A DNA stretch of 64,000 bases from Cryptosporidium bovis (GCA_009768925.2 VHIT02000054.1:1-64000); one strand, 5' to 3'; shown: positions 1 through 11,256, numbered from the stretch's first letter. Notes: generated by a model not told the origin, from the sequence alone. Numbers and translations: made by a program.

Positions 1-2
1 GC

Positions 3-3000
3 TGTTTGGGTATTAATTATAATAGAAGAACATTAGATACGGATGTAATACAGGTTCATGATACAATATCGAGTAACACAATTTCAATAAATAAATTTGT
101 AAATGTATCTATAAATTTGTATTATGTTGAAGGTGGACAATGGGGAGAGTTGTCTATGTCATTGGATAGATCTTTTTGGGTCCAGTATTTGAGGCACGAT
201 TTATCTAATGACATAATTATAGATTTTAATAAAATAAGTACTCTAGAGTGTAAAGAAAACGAGGGTAAAAATGTTGAAATGAGTAGAGTAGTAAATACAG
301 ATACAAAGGATCTGAAAAAAGAAGATAAAGAAACTGAAAATAACGTTATAAAACCGAAATTTGTTAATGATACTCCAGGGAAAATAGTTATAAATGGAAG
401 CGATACACAAATAAATTGGGAATGGAAAATGAATGCAAAAGATAGTAATAATAACATAAATTACGTTCCAAAGAAAATATATCTTCATTTGTTTGACCAC
501 TGCACAGATACCTTTTTAACGTCACTTCATAGTGAAAAAACAGTTCCAAATAATGGAACATATGCATGGTCTGTAGACATACCATTTATATCTCAAAGAT
601 CCTCCTCTAGAGATGTTTATTTGGTTATGTCTGTTAGTATTGATGAAATACCTTCGAATATAAAAATAAGGGGGAAAATGATGGCATCTAAATCTTTAAA
701 ATACAATAGCAACAATAATGGTGAAAGTAATTTTCATAGAGCAGACACAAAGAATATGGGCGGAAGCATTAGTGGAAACAAAAAAGGTTGTGGTGTAGAT
801 ACTTTGAGCAAACAGGTGATAGTAGCAGTTTCTAATTCATTTAAGGTTATAAGATTAACAACAATTAGTGAGTTTGAGTTTTTATATGCGACATTTTGCA
901 GAACATTTGGACTAGAAATGGAGGTTGTTACATATAATGATTTATCAAAATATGGTTTTCATGTATCAAAAAACAATTTAAGAATATGTGAGAATATAAG
1001 AAAATCTATTCCTTCAGAGGTAAACTACGGAGGTACATACTGTCCTGGGCAATACACGATAAGTTCAAAAGCCCTGGCAGTTAAAATAGGTAATAATTGT
1101 GATATAAATAAGAGTAATGACAAAAGTGATACGGATATGGAGAGCTATATGTTTTTGAAATCTCAAAGAAAATACATAGATATAATAGAAAATTGTACCT
1201 TGAATTACTCAACATACTGGTGGTTATCTTCTCCAGATAGGTTCTTGTTAAAAAATGGCATAATACTAGATACAAGTATATTTTTACCTTTGACTATAAA
1301 GATCATGACACTGTTGAAAATAGATTTGTTGATATTGTATATGCGAAACTTATCAATAACGAAAATGCTTAACAGATTTAAAAGAAGATTTTCGATTTTT
1401 GACAGGTACAAAACTGCAAGTAACAATGACTTTTACCTGCAGGAGGATGATTTTGGTGGAGGTTATAAGAAGACTATAAACATATCTTCTGGATTATTAG
1501 TGCATTCGAACTATTCTACTGTTTATAGAAGAAGACCAACGTGGAGATCTGGAAAGCTGAATGCTTGGAGAATAATATTAAACTTTGTAAGTTTGAAAGG
1601 TCACAAAAATGCGAGAAATGGTAGTTTGAATGATATTGATAATGACGGAAAGTATAGATATATTGCTAATATCAATGATAAAACTGAAATAGGTAGGAAT
1701 AATGATAATAATAGATTCGCGAACAAAATGAGTAAAGAAATGAAAACTATAAATAAATCAAAAAGGCGTTGGTCAAATGCATTGATGTCATTAAAATTAG
1801 CTCAACTTAAAAAATCTCCAAGCAAGCTGTTCAGCACTGGTGGTAGAGCTTTAAAGAAGGGATATATAGCACTTGGTAGAGGAGATAATAATGACGATTT
1901 GGATGAATATAAAAGTGGTGATGATAATATAGAAAGTATGTCAAAATCGTTTGAACTTGAATCTAGTGGGAAATTTTCAAGAGAAGAATTAAAAGAAGAT
2001 AATAACGACGCTTCACTTGGTTCGATGAGAGAGAGTAGTTGCAAATATACAGAATTAACTAATTTAAATGGTGTTGGACATGACCGCAGAAGAATAAGTA
2101 GCAGTAGTGCAGTGGATTATAAAAGAATGAAAACAAGAAATGATGATGACTGCATGTTTTATGGTTACAATATAGGATATGGTGGAATACTTGTTCCGCT
2201 TTATATAGCAAAAATAAAACAAAGACAAGAGATAATACGTGAAATATGGTATAAATTACAGTTTTCAACATTCCCAGTAGTTTTCAAGGCAATTATTTAT
2301 GTATTTCAGTTAACATTGTTGTCTATATTTCCAATAACGTGTATAATATTGACTTTATTATATAATTATCTATCAACACAAACGATATCAAGACCTCATA
2401 CATACATAAGTGAAAATTATCTATCTGACATAGTATTTAATCCAAGATGGAGTTTTTTCATGTCAATCTCATTCCCCGTTCCATATTTAATATTAATATC
2501 TTTGTTACATTTGTTGATTATAAATATAACTTTTATATCTTCAAATACATCATATTCAGCAAAGGCTTCAGTGATTAATAACAATGTGAATGGAAATAAT
2601 GGTAGAATGAATAGATTTTACTATTATTGGATAAGAATATTGATATTTTTTGAGGATATAGGTATGTTCATAACTTTATTTTCAACGTTTTTAACGTTAT
2701 TGGCGATATCAATGTTCTTTTTATGGTTTTTACTTGGATCTTTAATTAATTCGGATAATATATTGCCGTATGTGGTTATGTTACTTGCGCTTGGATTTGT
2801 AATAGTTAGTTTGTGGAACAACTTCACATCTTCAAGAGGAATAGTTGACAAGTTCATAGCAGAAAATTTGCAATCTTTGATATCAATAGCACTGGGTCAT
2901 TGGTTTGAAGCAACAAATCAAAATTACAATATTATGAATAACAGCGTAGTTAACAATACAACTAATTCAAATTATTGCCCTTCATTTTCTGATCCAAATG

Positions 3001-6000
3001 ATTTGAGATCTAAGATATCTGAAAAACTTCAGTATGAGATATTGAATAATAGGTATGCTTGGTCTAAAAATATATTAGATGAGCACAAATATGCACATAA
3101 TTTAAACAATAGTACGAATAAAAGGTATATGATACAAGATTATATGGACGTTATGGAGCTAAAACATAGCACTAAGATGTCTAGAATGTATGGTGTAAAA
3201 TCCAGTTCATTTTCAATACTGAACGACTATTGTGATATGTACTGTTTAAAATGGGAGTACATGAAAATAAGTCCTATAAACACAAAACGTTTATTTAAAT
3301 TATGTAAAAATGGAGATATAGTTGGTATAAATGAGACGATAAGTATATATTACGGAATGAAATTGGCAACTAAAAAAGACGTTTTGTTAAACAATAGTAA
3401 AATAAACGGTTTGTTAAGTGACTTGGACATAGTGTTGTTAAAAGATGGGATAAAATACGGTTCAAAATATGGATACAAATTGAAAGATTTTACAGATAAA
3501 GATAATAATTGGTATAAATTTGCACTAGTTAAGATTCCAATATTTCCAACGAGTAATATACTTTCAGAAGAGGCAAAAATCAAGTTAATATTTGATTTTT
3601 TTGATGTAGATCAAGACGGTTATTTAAACAAAAAAGAAACACTACAATGGATAATTAACTTGAATTACAACGAAAAATACTTTGTAAATGGTGATAATAC
3701 AAAATACACAGACATTGTTGAATACATTAATTCTATTTTTAATTTAAATGTGGATGACAGATACGGTTTTGTAATTGATGATATATATACTATTTATTCA
3801 TTCAATCCTAAAAATGTTAATATAGACTATGAGAAGATAATACCAGTTTTTAATTATTCTTGTTACGAGAATATGGATATTAAAAATGTTAATAATAGTT
3901 TAGTGGGAGAAAGGGATAGATCTGGATCTGAATTTGGATTTGGGGTTGAGTTTGACCAGAAAAAAGAGCAAGAGGGAGATAATAATGAAAACTGTGGGAT
4001 TAAAAATAAGAATAGCAACAACAAATTAATATTTGTTGAAAACTATATTGACGAGGAGGAGTACGACGATGAGTTTGAAGATAACATATTTAAACTAAGT
4101 GGAAGCGAATACAACTGGGTAAGTTCATCAAATAATGGTTTAGGAAATAGTGTTGGTAACAATCTTGAGGAAAACAATAGTTTTGTATCCTTATTGGACC
4201 AAAAGGGTTATTTGTGGACCGATTTATTGTCAAATGATAATAATAATATTATGTATAAAAGAGAGAGCCGATGCAATAATAAAACAACTGAAATAAAGGT
4301 AATTACAACTGATTTGAATAATTTAAAGTTAGTATCTTTAAACAAGATAAAAGTGAATTATGACATAGTTAGCAATGGTAACAAAGGAAAAGCTAGAGGT
4401 AGAAAGAAGTACAATAAGTTTCAATTACTTAGGGAAATAAATGTTCAAAAACTGAAATATATATTTACATTTGCAACTAGAAACTTAAAAACTCCCGATA
4501 TAGAGACAGCGTTAAAAGATATACATTCTTTGGCATACAAGGTATTTGATGCTCAAATAGCACTATTGATTCCTATATTTGGTGTAAATAACGTATTAAC
4601 TTCAGGAAATGTTTCTTTGTGTTTAAGGGATAAAAGTTTTTCAAACTGGAGAAAAGAAATTGATGGAGATTTTAAGAATGGTAATAAGGGAAATAACAAT
4701 GAAAAAAGAGCATCTATACTTTCATTGGGAAACAAAAATTCTTATCAAGCATCCTCTCAGCTATTATCTTCATTTTCCTCTACCTCATTTGTGAATTGGA
4801 ATGGTGCAGGCAATACTAGAGGCACTTTTAATGATAGTAACAATTTAAATATGAGTATGGGTAGTTGCAATTTAAATAATGTATTGACATCTGGAAATAA
4901 ATACCAACGAAAACAAAGTATAAATAGAGGTGGTAGCTTTCCGAATATGGAGAATAATATTAATAGCGATAGTAATGGCAATGTTATAACAAACAGTAAT
5001 AATAATAATAGTAATATTGGTTATGATGATGGTTTAGGCGAAACAGAAGAAGATACAGTAAAGTTTCTACAATTAATGAGAATATTACACAATGAAATAA
5101 GACAAGATATTTGGTTATTGTTTAACCACATATTAGGAAAGTTATTTAACAACAATAGGGTTAAGAATGGAGCTAATCATTTTTTGGACACAATATATCC
5201 AAAATTAGTTAGGAGCAAAGCAGCAAGGATAGTCAATATATTTTATGGTCCATCTTTAAATGAACTATCGGTTTCTATACACGAATACTTTGCATCAGCA
5301 CCACCAAAAACAGCAGCACAGGTTATGGATGCATTAAAGGAGTATAGAGTTGAGAATCAAAGAAATGTAAAAGATACACTTGAAATCATATCGTTGTCTC
5401 AAGGAAATGCATCCATACAATTCCAAGTATCATTAATTACAAAAGCGCTTTATGCTTTAAGTTTACTAAAGGATAACGATGTTGAGATGTTAACAGTTGA
5501 TATACCATGGAAAAAGCATCACACTTTTATTACAGAAGAAGTTTTGATATTGCCCAAAAATCATCAAGGAATGAAATTAATTTTGGAGTCAATACAGATA
5601 GTTTTAAGAAGAGTGAATTCAATTACAGGTACAAGCAGTGGAGGTGGAAGTATTGGAATGTTACTTGGCGAAAATAATACTAATGCTAATGATGGTGGAA
5701 ATAATAACGATGGAAATAAAGCGAGAAAAAGACATAATAATAGCGATATTGATTTATTACAAAGCAGTTTAATAGACTCTAGATATATTGAGGAAGCACA
5801 TGGTAGTACTATAACAAATAATGAATTTACTGAAACAACTTTGGAACAGATAATACAAATAATAGTGTCTAGATATTTATGGATGGATTCTTTTATATTC
5901 TTAATTAGACTATGTGGAATAAATTTGTCTACAGATAGACTACCAAGTGTAGTATATGACAATTCTGCGAGTATAACTAATTTAAATTATATTGAAGAAA

Positions 6001-9000
6001 GAAATTTGGAGCATGTGAAGAATATATTTACTAAACTAAGTAATGGAAGCGGTTTTTTGCCTGTTGAGTTATCGGATCTAGCAATACAAACTTTGACAGA
6101 CAAATGTTTAAATTTTCCTGGTTTGCTTGTATCTATGAATTTTTTGGGTTTAATAAGCAACAATATGTTTTTGTTATGTACTGGCAACCCTATGGATAGA
6201 TTAAATGAATTAGGATTTGGTAACTTTAATGTTGTTAATGTGAATCACAAAGTAAATATAAATGATCTTTTTTCTCAAAATTATAGATCGAGATCAAGAT
6301 TTGAAGGAATCGAAGTAAACAAGGACGATAAATATGTACTTGAAAACTTATTATTTAGTGGGGACAATGGTCTTAATGTTACTATGAATGGAGGTATTGG
6401 AAATACAGTAATTGGTGGTAATATTAATAATAATTTAAATAACAATAACAATGTGAATTACAATGCTTCAAATAAAATGTTGATAGCAGAAAAAACATGT
6501 AATTATGGCGAATTGTTGGATTGGACACTTTTAAGTAACGTTAAAGGGATACCTGATGATATAGTGAAGGACTTTAGAAGTATCGCAATACTTAGGTGTG
6601 GATTCATTGGAAGATCACAGCTGCATGACTATATAACACAACACAGAAAGCTTTATATAAACGAGGATAATATTGGAAGTTGTGGTACTGACAATATTGA
6701 TAGTAATGATAACAGTAATGGTAACACTAGTAAAGATACTGCAAATAACATCAAAAATAAGGGTGGAAGTTTTGATTCAATGGAAAATAGCAAGTACTTT
6801 GAAAAAATGACAATGGAAGATGACAACTGGTTATCTAATTTTAACATATCATTTGATATATTTGATGTGGCTTTAACAACATTAGGTTTTTCCAGTCATA
6901 GGTTGCAGAGCTATATATTGTGGTTATTACTTTGTTTAAATATAAATTTGGATAGTATTCAACTATTTATAAATGCTAGATTAGCAAGGGATTTTATAAC
7001 AATGTTATATTTAAAACCAAAGTACAAGTGCAATGATAACGCAGGAGCAAGTAGTGGAAATAATACACATAATGACAATAATGTGGTAAATGATGGAATC
7101 GGGATTAGTAGTGTAGGTATTAGTGGCAATAATAACAGTAACAATAGTACTATTAACTGTGGTAATAACAATGATAACAATAGTGCAAGTGGTTTGAAAT
7201 TGAATTCATCGCACAAATCTTCAATGTTTGATTTGAGTTATCAACAATACAAGGATTTAGATGCTCAAGATGTTGAGTACTACAATGGTTATTTCACCTA
7301 TGAGATGTTAAGAAGATTTTTAGTTCTCGCAAAAATAACTATACCTGATAAAGGTGTTAAATCAATATGGGAAAGTTTGCCTAAGGATCCTTTAGATGTA
7401 ACGAATTTTATATCACCATATAAAAATATCAGCTTTAGAAACACTGATACTGTAAGAAATAACATTAATAGCGATATTAATAACAATATAGATTTTAAGG
7501 ACGTTAAATTGACCAAGAAGAAAAGTTTTGGAGAAAGATTTAAAAGAAAAGTTACGATAACATCCAATCTTGATTCTGGTAGTTACGAGGACAATAACGC
7601 TTATGAATCAAATTATGGGAATGTGAATGGCGAATTCAGTCGTAGCAATAGTAATTGTGGATGTGGTGGAAATCTTGGAATAGAAAATGCAACTGAAAAG
7701 GAATCATTCTATTTGAGAATACTTATGGACCAAACAGGAATGGATCCGATGGAAGGTGTGATTGTAAGCATAACTACAGTTAAACGTTTGGTGCCAAAAA
7801 AACTAATGACTGGTTTGTGGCCGGAAGCAATAAAGGTTTTGTTGAATATAGGATTGCACTTAGAAAAATCTGATTTATCAATAATGGAGGCAACTTCTAG
7901 ATGCTTGGAATATAGCAACAAATATGGATTGATTAGACCTGGTGATATAGTCTCGATATTAGCAGCCCTAAATAAAGAAGGACTCTCATTTGATTTATTA
8001 TGTGAATTATTGAATAATATGAGAATACAGTTACCGGTGAGAGATGTAAAAAGGATGTTTGATTTAATGGATTTAAATCAAGATAAATCTCTTGATTTGC
8101 AAGAATTGCTCGATGGTTTTGAGGTGCTTTTTGGTCTGTTTTTGCCTAAATTGGTTCATGTTCACGTGGGACTTAGTTATGAAAGACAAAGTATAATAAT
8201 TATAGCTACTTCAACGGCACTTCTTTTGTTTTGTGCCTTTGTTGGAATTGCAATTAAAACATTTGAGGGAATGAGAAATGAACTAAGTACTGCCGTTCAA
8301 TCTGTTTTGGCGATTGTTGGTGCCGTTGGACTTCAAACTGGTGCTTCTAAAGACAGCAGTGAAATTGAAGAGAGAATGAAGGAGAGAATTGAAGATATTA
8401 TGGGTGGTGATATAGATACCTCAACTTCCCAAATTGAGTATAGTAACAACGGAAACGGTTTGTCTTCTGGTGAGTTATTGTATGGAAACGTTAATTCAAA
8501 TACTGCTTTAAATGGAAATAATAATAAAATTGTAATTAAGAACAATAATGCAACAAGTAATGGAGATTTAACTACAAATTCTGATAACGGTAATTTTATT
8601 CTGACAGAAAAAGGTACAATACTTAAAATAAGCTATAATTACTCTTATAACATGTTTCCTTGCATTCCCAATGATCCTAAACCATGCATTACATTTTATT
8701 GCAATGATTACGTACATTTGGAACCTGTATTTTACTGTACAAAGGGAATAGTTAATCAACAGAATAACTCTTTCTTTTTTGAAAATGTAAATATTGTATG
8801 GTCTATTAAACCTAATTTACCCAAGTATACTGGCCTTACATTTAATACTAAAAACGGTATAATAAAAGGCACAATACCTTTATACTTCAATAATAAGAAA
8901 AGACAATATATTAAAAGAAACACCATTAGTGACCTTAATAAATACATTAGAGTTATCAATAATTCAAAAGGAAATAATAACTTTATAAATACCAATTCAA

Positions 9001-9518
9001 GTACAATTAATGTGAACAATTCTTCTAAATTGCTTAGAAAAATCTCTAATATCAACATTAGTAACAACACCAAGTCATCTAAAGCTACCATTTTTAAAAA
9101 GTTCTCTTCCACAAATAATCATAACAATTCCGTCGGAGAGGACGAAGGAGACTTATACTACACAGATGACATTGAAGGTAACACTAGGAACAAAAGGAAA
9201 GAAAAGGGAATTGAAACAGGAGGAAGGTGTCATCATATAGATAATAATAGTGATAATGAAAGCAGTGAATTTAACTCCAACAATCACATTCATTTTGACC
9301 ATAGTTACAAAGAAAGTGATGAGTATCTATTTGACTTCAATAATGGGACTGATTATGAAAACAATGACAATACAAATACTTTGCTTGCTCATAATAATCA
9401 GTTTGTTCAGATGAATAAACAAATATTCAATGTCTACTGCACCGTAAACGAATTAAACGAGAAGATTGTATATAAAACAAGAATTACCTTCCAAATACTG
9501 CCTGGAAATAGAAAGTAA
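3..9518 (+). CDS. Giant multipass EF-hand membrane protein, 5' end outside the window
   Basis: The reading frame is open from the first complete codon to TAA at 9516-9518 (about 3,170 residues), with no convincing start, so the N-terminus lies upstream. Seen: around residues 117-215 a beta-type segment ending in GTYAWSVDIP, resembling fungal Kre9/KNH-type extracellular domains; at least four hydrophobic segments near residues 759-786, 815-845, 875-915 and 919-937; a canonical EF-hand loop DVDQDGYLNKKE near 1200; a weaker one, DLNQDKSLDLQE, near 2689, where Lys replaces the usual Gly; another membrane segment near 2729-2750; and a C-terminal stretch near 2927-2960 like the putative Ig domain He_PIG (GIIKGTIP). 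Asn/Ser-rich linkers separate these parts. Inference: a calcium-responsive surface or endomembrane protein, possibly a channel or sensor. I do not recognise the family. It converges on the USB1-like gene. Confidence 0.8.
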   Translation, partial: CLGINYNRRTLDTDVIQVHDTISSNTISINKFVNVSINLYYVEGGQWGELSMSLDRSFWVQYLRHDLSNDIIIDFNKISTLECKENEGKNVEMSRVVNTDTKDLKKEDKETENNVIKPKFVNDTPGKIVINGSDTQINWEWKMNAKDSNNNINYVPKKIYLHLFDHCTDTFLTSLHSEKTVPNNGTYAWSVDIPFISQRSSSRDVYLVMSVSIDEIPSNIKIRGKMMASKSLKYNSNNNGESNFHRADTKNMGGSISGNKKGCGVDTLSKQVIVAVSNSFKVIRLTTISEFEFLYATFCRTFGLEMEVVTYNDLSKYGFHVSKNNLRICENIRKSIPSEVNYGGTYCPGQYTISSKALAVKIGNNCDINKSNDKSDTDMESYMFLKSQRKYIDIIENCTLNYSTYWWLSSPDRFLLKNGIILDTSIFLPLTIKIMTLLKIDLLILYMRNLSITKMLNRFKRRFSIFDRYKTASNNDFYLQEDDFGGGYKKTINISSGLLVHSNYSTVYRRRPTWRSGKLNAWRIILNFVSLKGHKNARNGSLNDIDNDGKYRYIANINDKTEIGRNNDNNRFANKMSKEMKTINKSKRRWSNALMSLKLAQLKKSPSKLFSTGGRALKKGYIALGRGDNNDDLDEYKSGDDNIESMSKSFELESSGKFSREELKEDNNDASLGSMRESSCKYTELTNLNGVGHDRRRISSSSAVDYKRMKTRNDDDCMFYGYNIGYGGILVPLYIAKIKQRQEIIREIWYKLQFSTFPVVFKAIIYVFQLTLLSIFPITCIILTLLYNYLSTQTISRPHTYISENYLSDIVFNPRWSFFMSISFPVPYLILISLLHLLIINITFISSNTSYSAKASVINNNVNGNNGRMNRFYYYWIRILIFFEDIGMFITLFSTFLTLLAISMFFLWFLLGSLINSDNILPYVVMLLALGFVIVSLWNNFTSSRGIVDKFIAENLQSLISIALGHWFEATNQNYNIMNNSVVNNTTNSNYCPSFSDPNDLRSKISEKLQYEILNNRYAWSKNILDEHKYAHNLNNSTNKRYMIQDYMDVMELKHSTKMSRMYGVKSSSFSILNDYCDMYCLKWEYMKISPINTKRLFKLCKNGDIVGINETISIYYGMKLATKKDVLLNNSKINGLLSDLDIVLLKDGIKYGSKYGYKLKDFTDKDNNWYKFALVKIPIFPTSNILSEEAKIKLIFDFFDVDQDGYLNKKETLQWIINLNYNEKYFVNGDNTKYTDIVEYINSIFNLNVDDRYGFVIDDIYTIYSFNPKNVNIDYEKIIPVFNYSCYENMDIKNVNNSLVGERDRSGSEFGFGVEFDQKKEQEGDNNENCGIKNKNSNNKLIFVENYIDEEEYDDEFEDNIFKLSGSEYNWVSSSNNGLGNSVGNNLEENNSFVSLLDQKGYLWTDLLSNDNNNIMYKRESRCNNKTTEIKVITTDLNNLKLVSLNKIKVNYDIVSNGNKGKARGRKKYNKFQLLREINVQKLKYIFTFATRNLKTPDIETALKDIHSLAYKVFDAQIALLIPIFGVNNVLTSGNVSLCLRDKSFSNWRKEIDGDFKNGNKGNNNEKRASILSLGNKNSYQASSQLLSSFSSTSFVNWNGAGNTRGTFNDSNNLNMSMGSCNLNNVLTSGNKYQRKQSINRGGSFPNMENNINSDSNGNVITNSNNNNSNIGYDDGLGETEEDTVKFLQLMRILHNEIRQDIWLLFNHILGKLFNNNRVKNGANHFLDTIYPKLVRSKAARIVNIFYGPSLNELSVSIHEYFASAPPKTAAQVMDALKEYRVENQRNVKDTLEIISLSQGNASIQFQVSLITKALYALSLLKDNDVEMLTVDIPWKKHHTFITEEVLILPKNHQGMKLILESIQIVLRRVNSITGTSSGGGSIGMLLGENNTNANDGGNNNDGNKARKRHNNSDIDLLQSSLIDSRYIEEAHGSTITNNEFTETTLEQIIQIIVSRYLWMDSFIFLIRLCGINLSTDRLPSVVYDNSASITNLNYIEERNLEHVKNIFTKLSNGSGFLPVELSDLAIQTLTDKCLNFPGLLVSMNFLGLISNNMFLLCTGNPMDRLNELGFGNFNVVNVNHKVNINDLFSQNYRSRSRFEGIEVNKDDKYVLENLLFSGDNGLNVTMNGGIGNTVIGGNINNNLNNNNNVNYNASNKMLIAEKTCNYGELLDWTLLSNVKGIPDDIVKDFRSIAILRCGFIGRSQLHDYITQHRKLYINEDNIGSCGTDNIDSNDNSNGNTSKDTANNIKNKGGSFDSMENSKYFEKMTMEDDNWLSNFNISFDIFDVALTTLGFSSHRLQSYILWLLLCLNINLDSIQLFINARLARDFITMLYLKPKYKCNDNAGASSGNNTHNDNNVVNDGIGISSVGISGNNNSNNSTINCGNNNDNNSASGLKLNSSHKSSMFDLSYQQYKDLDAQDVEYYNGYFTYEMLRRFLVLAKITIPDKGVKSIWESLPKDPLDVTNFISPYKNISFRNTDTVRNNINSDINNNIDFKDVKLTKKKSFGERFKRKVTITSNLDSGSYEDNNAYESNYGNVNGEFSRSNSNCGCGGNLGIENATEKESFYLRILMDQTGMDPMEGVIVSITTVKRLVPKKLMTGLWPEAIKVLLNIGLHLEKSDLSIMEATSRCLEYSNKYGLIRPGDIVSILAALNKEGLSFDLLCELLNNMRIQLPVRDVKRMFDLMDLNQDKSLDLQELLDGFEVLFGLFLPKLVHVHVGLSYERQSIIIIATSTALLLFCAFVGIAIKTFEGMRNELSTAVQSVLAIVGAVGLQTGASKDSSEIEERMKERIEDIMGGDIDTSTSQIEYSNNGNGLSSGELLYGNVNSNTALNGNNNKIVIKNNNATSNGDLTTNSDNGNFILTEKGTILKISYNYSYNMFPCIPNDPKPCITFYCNDYVHLEPVFYCTKGIVNQQNNSFFFENVNIVWSIKPNLPKYTGLTFNTKNGIIKGTIPLYFNNKKRQYIKRNTISDLNKYIRVINNSKGNNNFINTNSSTINVNNSSKLLRKISNINISNNTKSSKATIFKKFSSTNNHNNSVGEDEGDLYYTDDIEGNTRNKRKEKGIETGGRCHHIDNNSDNESSEFNSNNHIHFDHSYKESDEYLFDFNNGTDYENNDNTNTLLAHNNQFVQMNKQIFNVYCTVNELNEKIVYKTRITFQILPGNRK

Positions 9519-9713
9519 CCAACTGGACAACACCAGTATATTTTCCTCTATATTCCTATAATTTTAGTATTTGTATTGGATGTCACTGACGACACTAATC
9601 ACTGTTGTGTAATTAATATTTTTACCATTAAATTAAATTCTGAACTTCTCTTAGTGTCATATGCAATCTCTACACATTAGAGGACTGTTAAAATACATAT
9701 TTATCATTCGTAC

Positions 9714-10733
9714 CTATAAACTTTTAAATAATAACGTATACTCATTTATTCCTATTCTGAATATCATTCTGTCTATCCATATAATATTGCAAGAACTATC
9801 AAAATTATTCAAATTCATTTCTTTATCAATATTTAAGCCTTTATTAAGACTACTCTTTAAACACAAATCCTCTTTTTTTATATAAAATAGTGTTACATGG
9901 CATGTATCATATTCAAAGTATTCTCTTAAGCCGTATTTTATAAATATGTCATCTATTCTACCCAAAATTGGATCTATGTACATTTTCCTTGTATTATTAT
10001 CTATTTTAATTCCTGAATACAATCCACCATTAATTCTGATTTTTTCATCAAGATGACTACTTGTATGTAAATTGGAATTTTCGTAGATATATATATTGTT
10101 TACATCCAAATATACACCAAATGGCTTTATATTTGTTTTTATTACCATGTTCTTATTGTCATAAAAACCTATCTTATTGACATCCAAGTCAACACACTTA
10201 TTATTTTCCTGTAATAACTGAACTTTTCCTTGAAACTCATTTATTATTTCCTTTAATATTATTATACACATTCTTTTGTTTAACATTGTGTTTCTTGTTA
10301 AGCTTACATGTAAACCTATATCTATATTATCCTCCTTCACTACAATAATATTTTCGTCACCAAATAATTTCTTGTTGTCTATATATTTTTCATAGTCAAA
10401 TAGTGTATATATTTTTGGATTATACCCATTCACTTTATCATCATAGTAATTACTCCTATAAACACTCAACAATAATTCTATTGATTTTTTTATATATAAT
10501 TCGCCATTACTCATATTAACGCCATTTATGTTATTACAAAACGACATCTTCTTACCAAATATATCATTATAATCCAACCTTAAAAATAGTATACATGTAT
10601 AATATTCACGACTTTTATTCTCTACATGCTTACTACTGTTGCATTTTTTTGTGTTCTCACCCAATTTTACCCTATTTTTTTTCAATAATGATTTTATCAA
10701 ACTTAAATCATTGTCAGTGTTCTTACTCCTCAT
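9714..10733 (-). CDS. USB1: USB1-like U6 snRNA 3'-end phosphodiesterase
   Basis: 339 residues starting at ATG 10733-10731. Two HxS/T motifs of the 2H phosphoesterase fold are visible: LHVSLTR near residue 142 and CHVTLFYI near residue 277. Their spacing matches USB1/Mpn1, which trims the oligo(U) tail of U6 snRNA and leaves a cyclic or 3' phosphate. The protein is somewhat longer than typical USB1 because of a basic Asn/Lys-rich N-terminus. It ends 195 bases from the convergent giant membrane-protein gene and lies about 400 bases from the U4 gene, a fitting neighbour for a U6-processing enzyme. Another 2H phosphoesterase is possible; the two motifs support the superfamily more firmly than the exact name. 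Confidence 0.75.
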   Translation of the reverse strand: MRSKNTDNDLSLIKSLLKKNRVKLGENTKKCNSSKHVENKSREYYTCILFLRLDYNDIFGKKMSFCNNINGVNMSNGELYIKKSIELLLSVYRSNYYDDKVNGYNPKIYTLFDYEKYIDNKKLFGDENIIVVKEDNIDIGLHVSLTRNTMLNKRMCIIILKEIINEFQGKVQLLQENNKCVDLDVNKIGFYDNKNMVIKTNIKPFGVYLDVNNIYIYENSNLHTSSHLDEKIRINGGLYSGIKIDNNTRKMYIDPILGRIDDIFIKYGLREYFEYDTCHVTLFYIKKEDLCLKSSLNKGLNIDKEMNLNNFDSSCNIIWIDRMIFRIGINEYTLLFKSL

Positions 10734-11060
10734 TTGTTTTTCAATTTTGAACTCAAAATATCTCTAAACAAAACTAGATATAACACATCCTTCCACATAT
10801 ACCATGTATATAAATTGCCTCAAATCTCTTATTTCCTTGTTTGTACAAGTCTTAGTTAATGCAACTGCTCCACACCTCAAATAGTCGCTTTTGAAAATAT
10901 ATATTCATGCTTTCTTAAATCCTTTCTTATTTTTGTTGATTTTTACCTTTCCTTTCACTTCAGTTATCCTCACTCCTTTAAAAAACACTTACTTATATTC
11001 TCTTGATGACCTGAAAACTCAAATACTTGCCGCCACTTATGTTACTCACTTTCCCGAGGG
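10734..11060. other. Intergenic region between the USB1-like gene and the U4 promoter
   Basis: AT-rich from 10734 to about 11040. A short open frame at 10891-11085 looks like chance, being pyrimidine-rich and without recognisable sequence. This stretch must hold the USB1 promoter on the minus strand and any distal U4 element. I see no other gene in it. Confidence 0.5.
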
Positions 11061-11082
11061 CCATCATAGACTCGTGTTAAGG
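11061..11082 (+). promoter_or_regulatory. Proximal promoter element of U4 snRNA
   Basis: CCATCATAG, three variable bases (ACT), then CGTGTTA and AGG. The same element stands before U5 on the other strand with only the three-base spacer and one later position changed. It begins 56 bases before the inferred U4 5' end. Position and conservation match the proximal sequence element (PSE) of snRNA promoters in other eukaryotes. That it is the PSE here is inferred. Confidence 0.75.
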
Positions 11083-11116
11083 TAATTAAAAGACAACCCA
11101 CTTCCACACGACAATC

Positions 11117-11256
11117 AGCCCTACGCAAGGAGTGATATCGTTACAAGTGACGCTTAGCGGATGTGCGATTACTGCTAGTTGAAAACTACACCAATTCCTT
11201 ATTCTGTTATTCTACTCGTAGATTAACGGCAATTTCTGGGGCCCACAAGGGCTACA
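11117..11256 (+). ncRNA. U4: U4 spliceosomal snRNA
   Basis: The RNA pairs with U6 in the U4/U6.U5 tri-snRNP and is released on spliceosome activation. Seen, in the order expected for U4: a 5' end starting AGCCCTACGCAAGG, comparable with AGCUUUGCGCAGUGG of animal U4; a 5' stem-loop at 11137-11169 with the kink-turn signature (GUGA opposite GGAU) that binds SNU13; GATTACTGCTAGTTGAAAAC at 11167-11186, nearly identical to the conserved animal segment; a central hairpin at 11204-11229; an Sm site AATTTCTGG at 11231-11239; and a terminal hairpin GCCC-ACAA-GGGC at 11241-11252. The ends are estimates: 5' by alignment to U4 from memory, 3' from the last hairpin. Short open frames crossing it are spurious. 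Confidence 0.92.

Noticed and set aside
6-9112. Many minus-strand open frames of 60-130 codons opposite the giant membrane-protein gene
   Set aside because: They are shadows caused by AT-rich, Asn-rich codons; translations are Leu/Phe-rich without domains.
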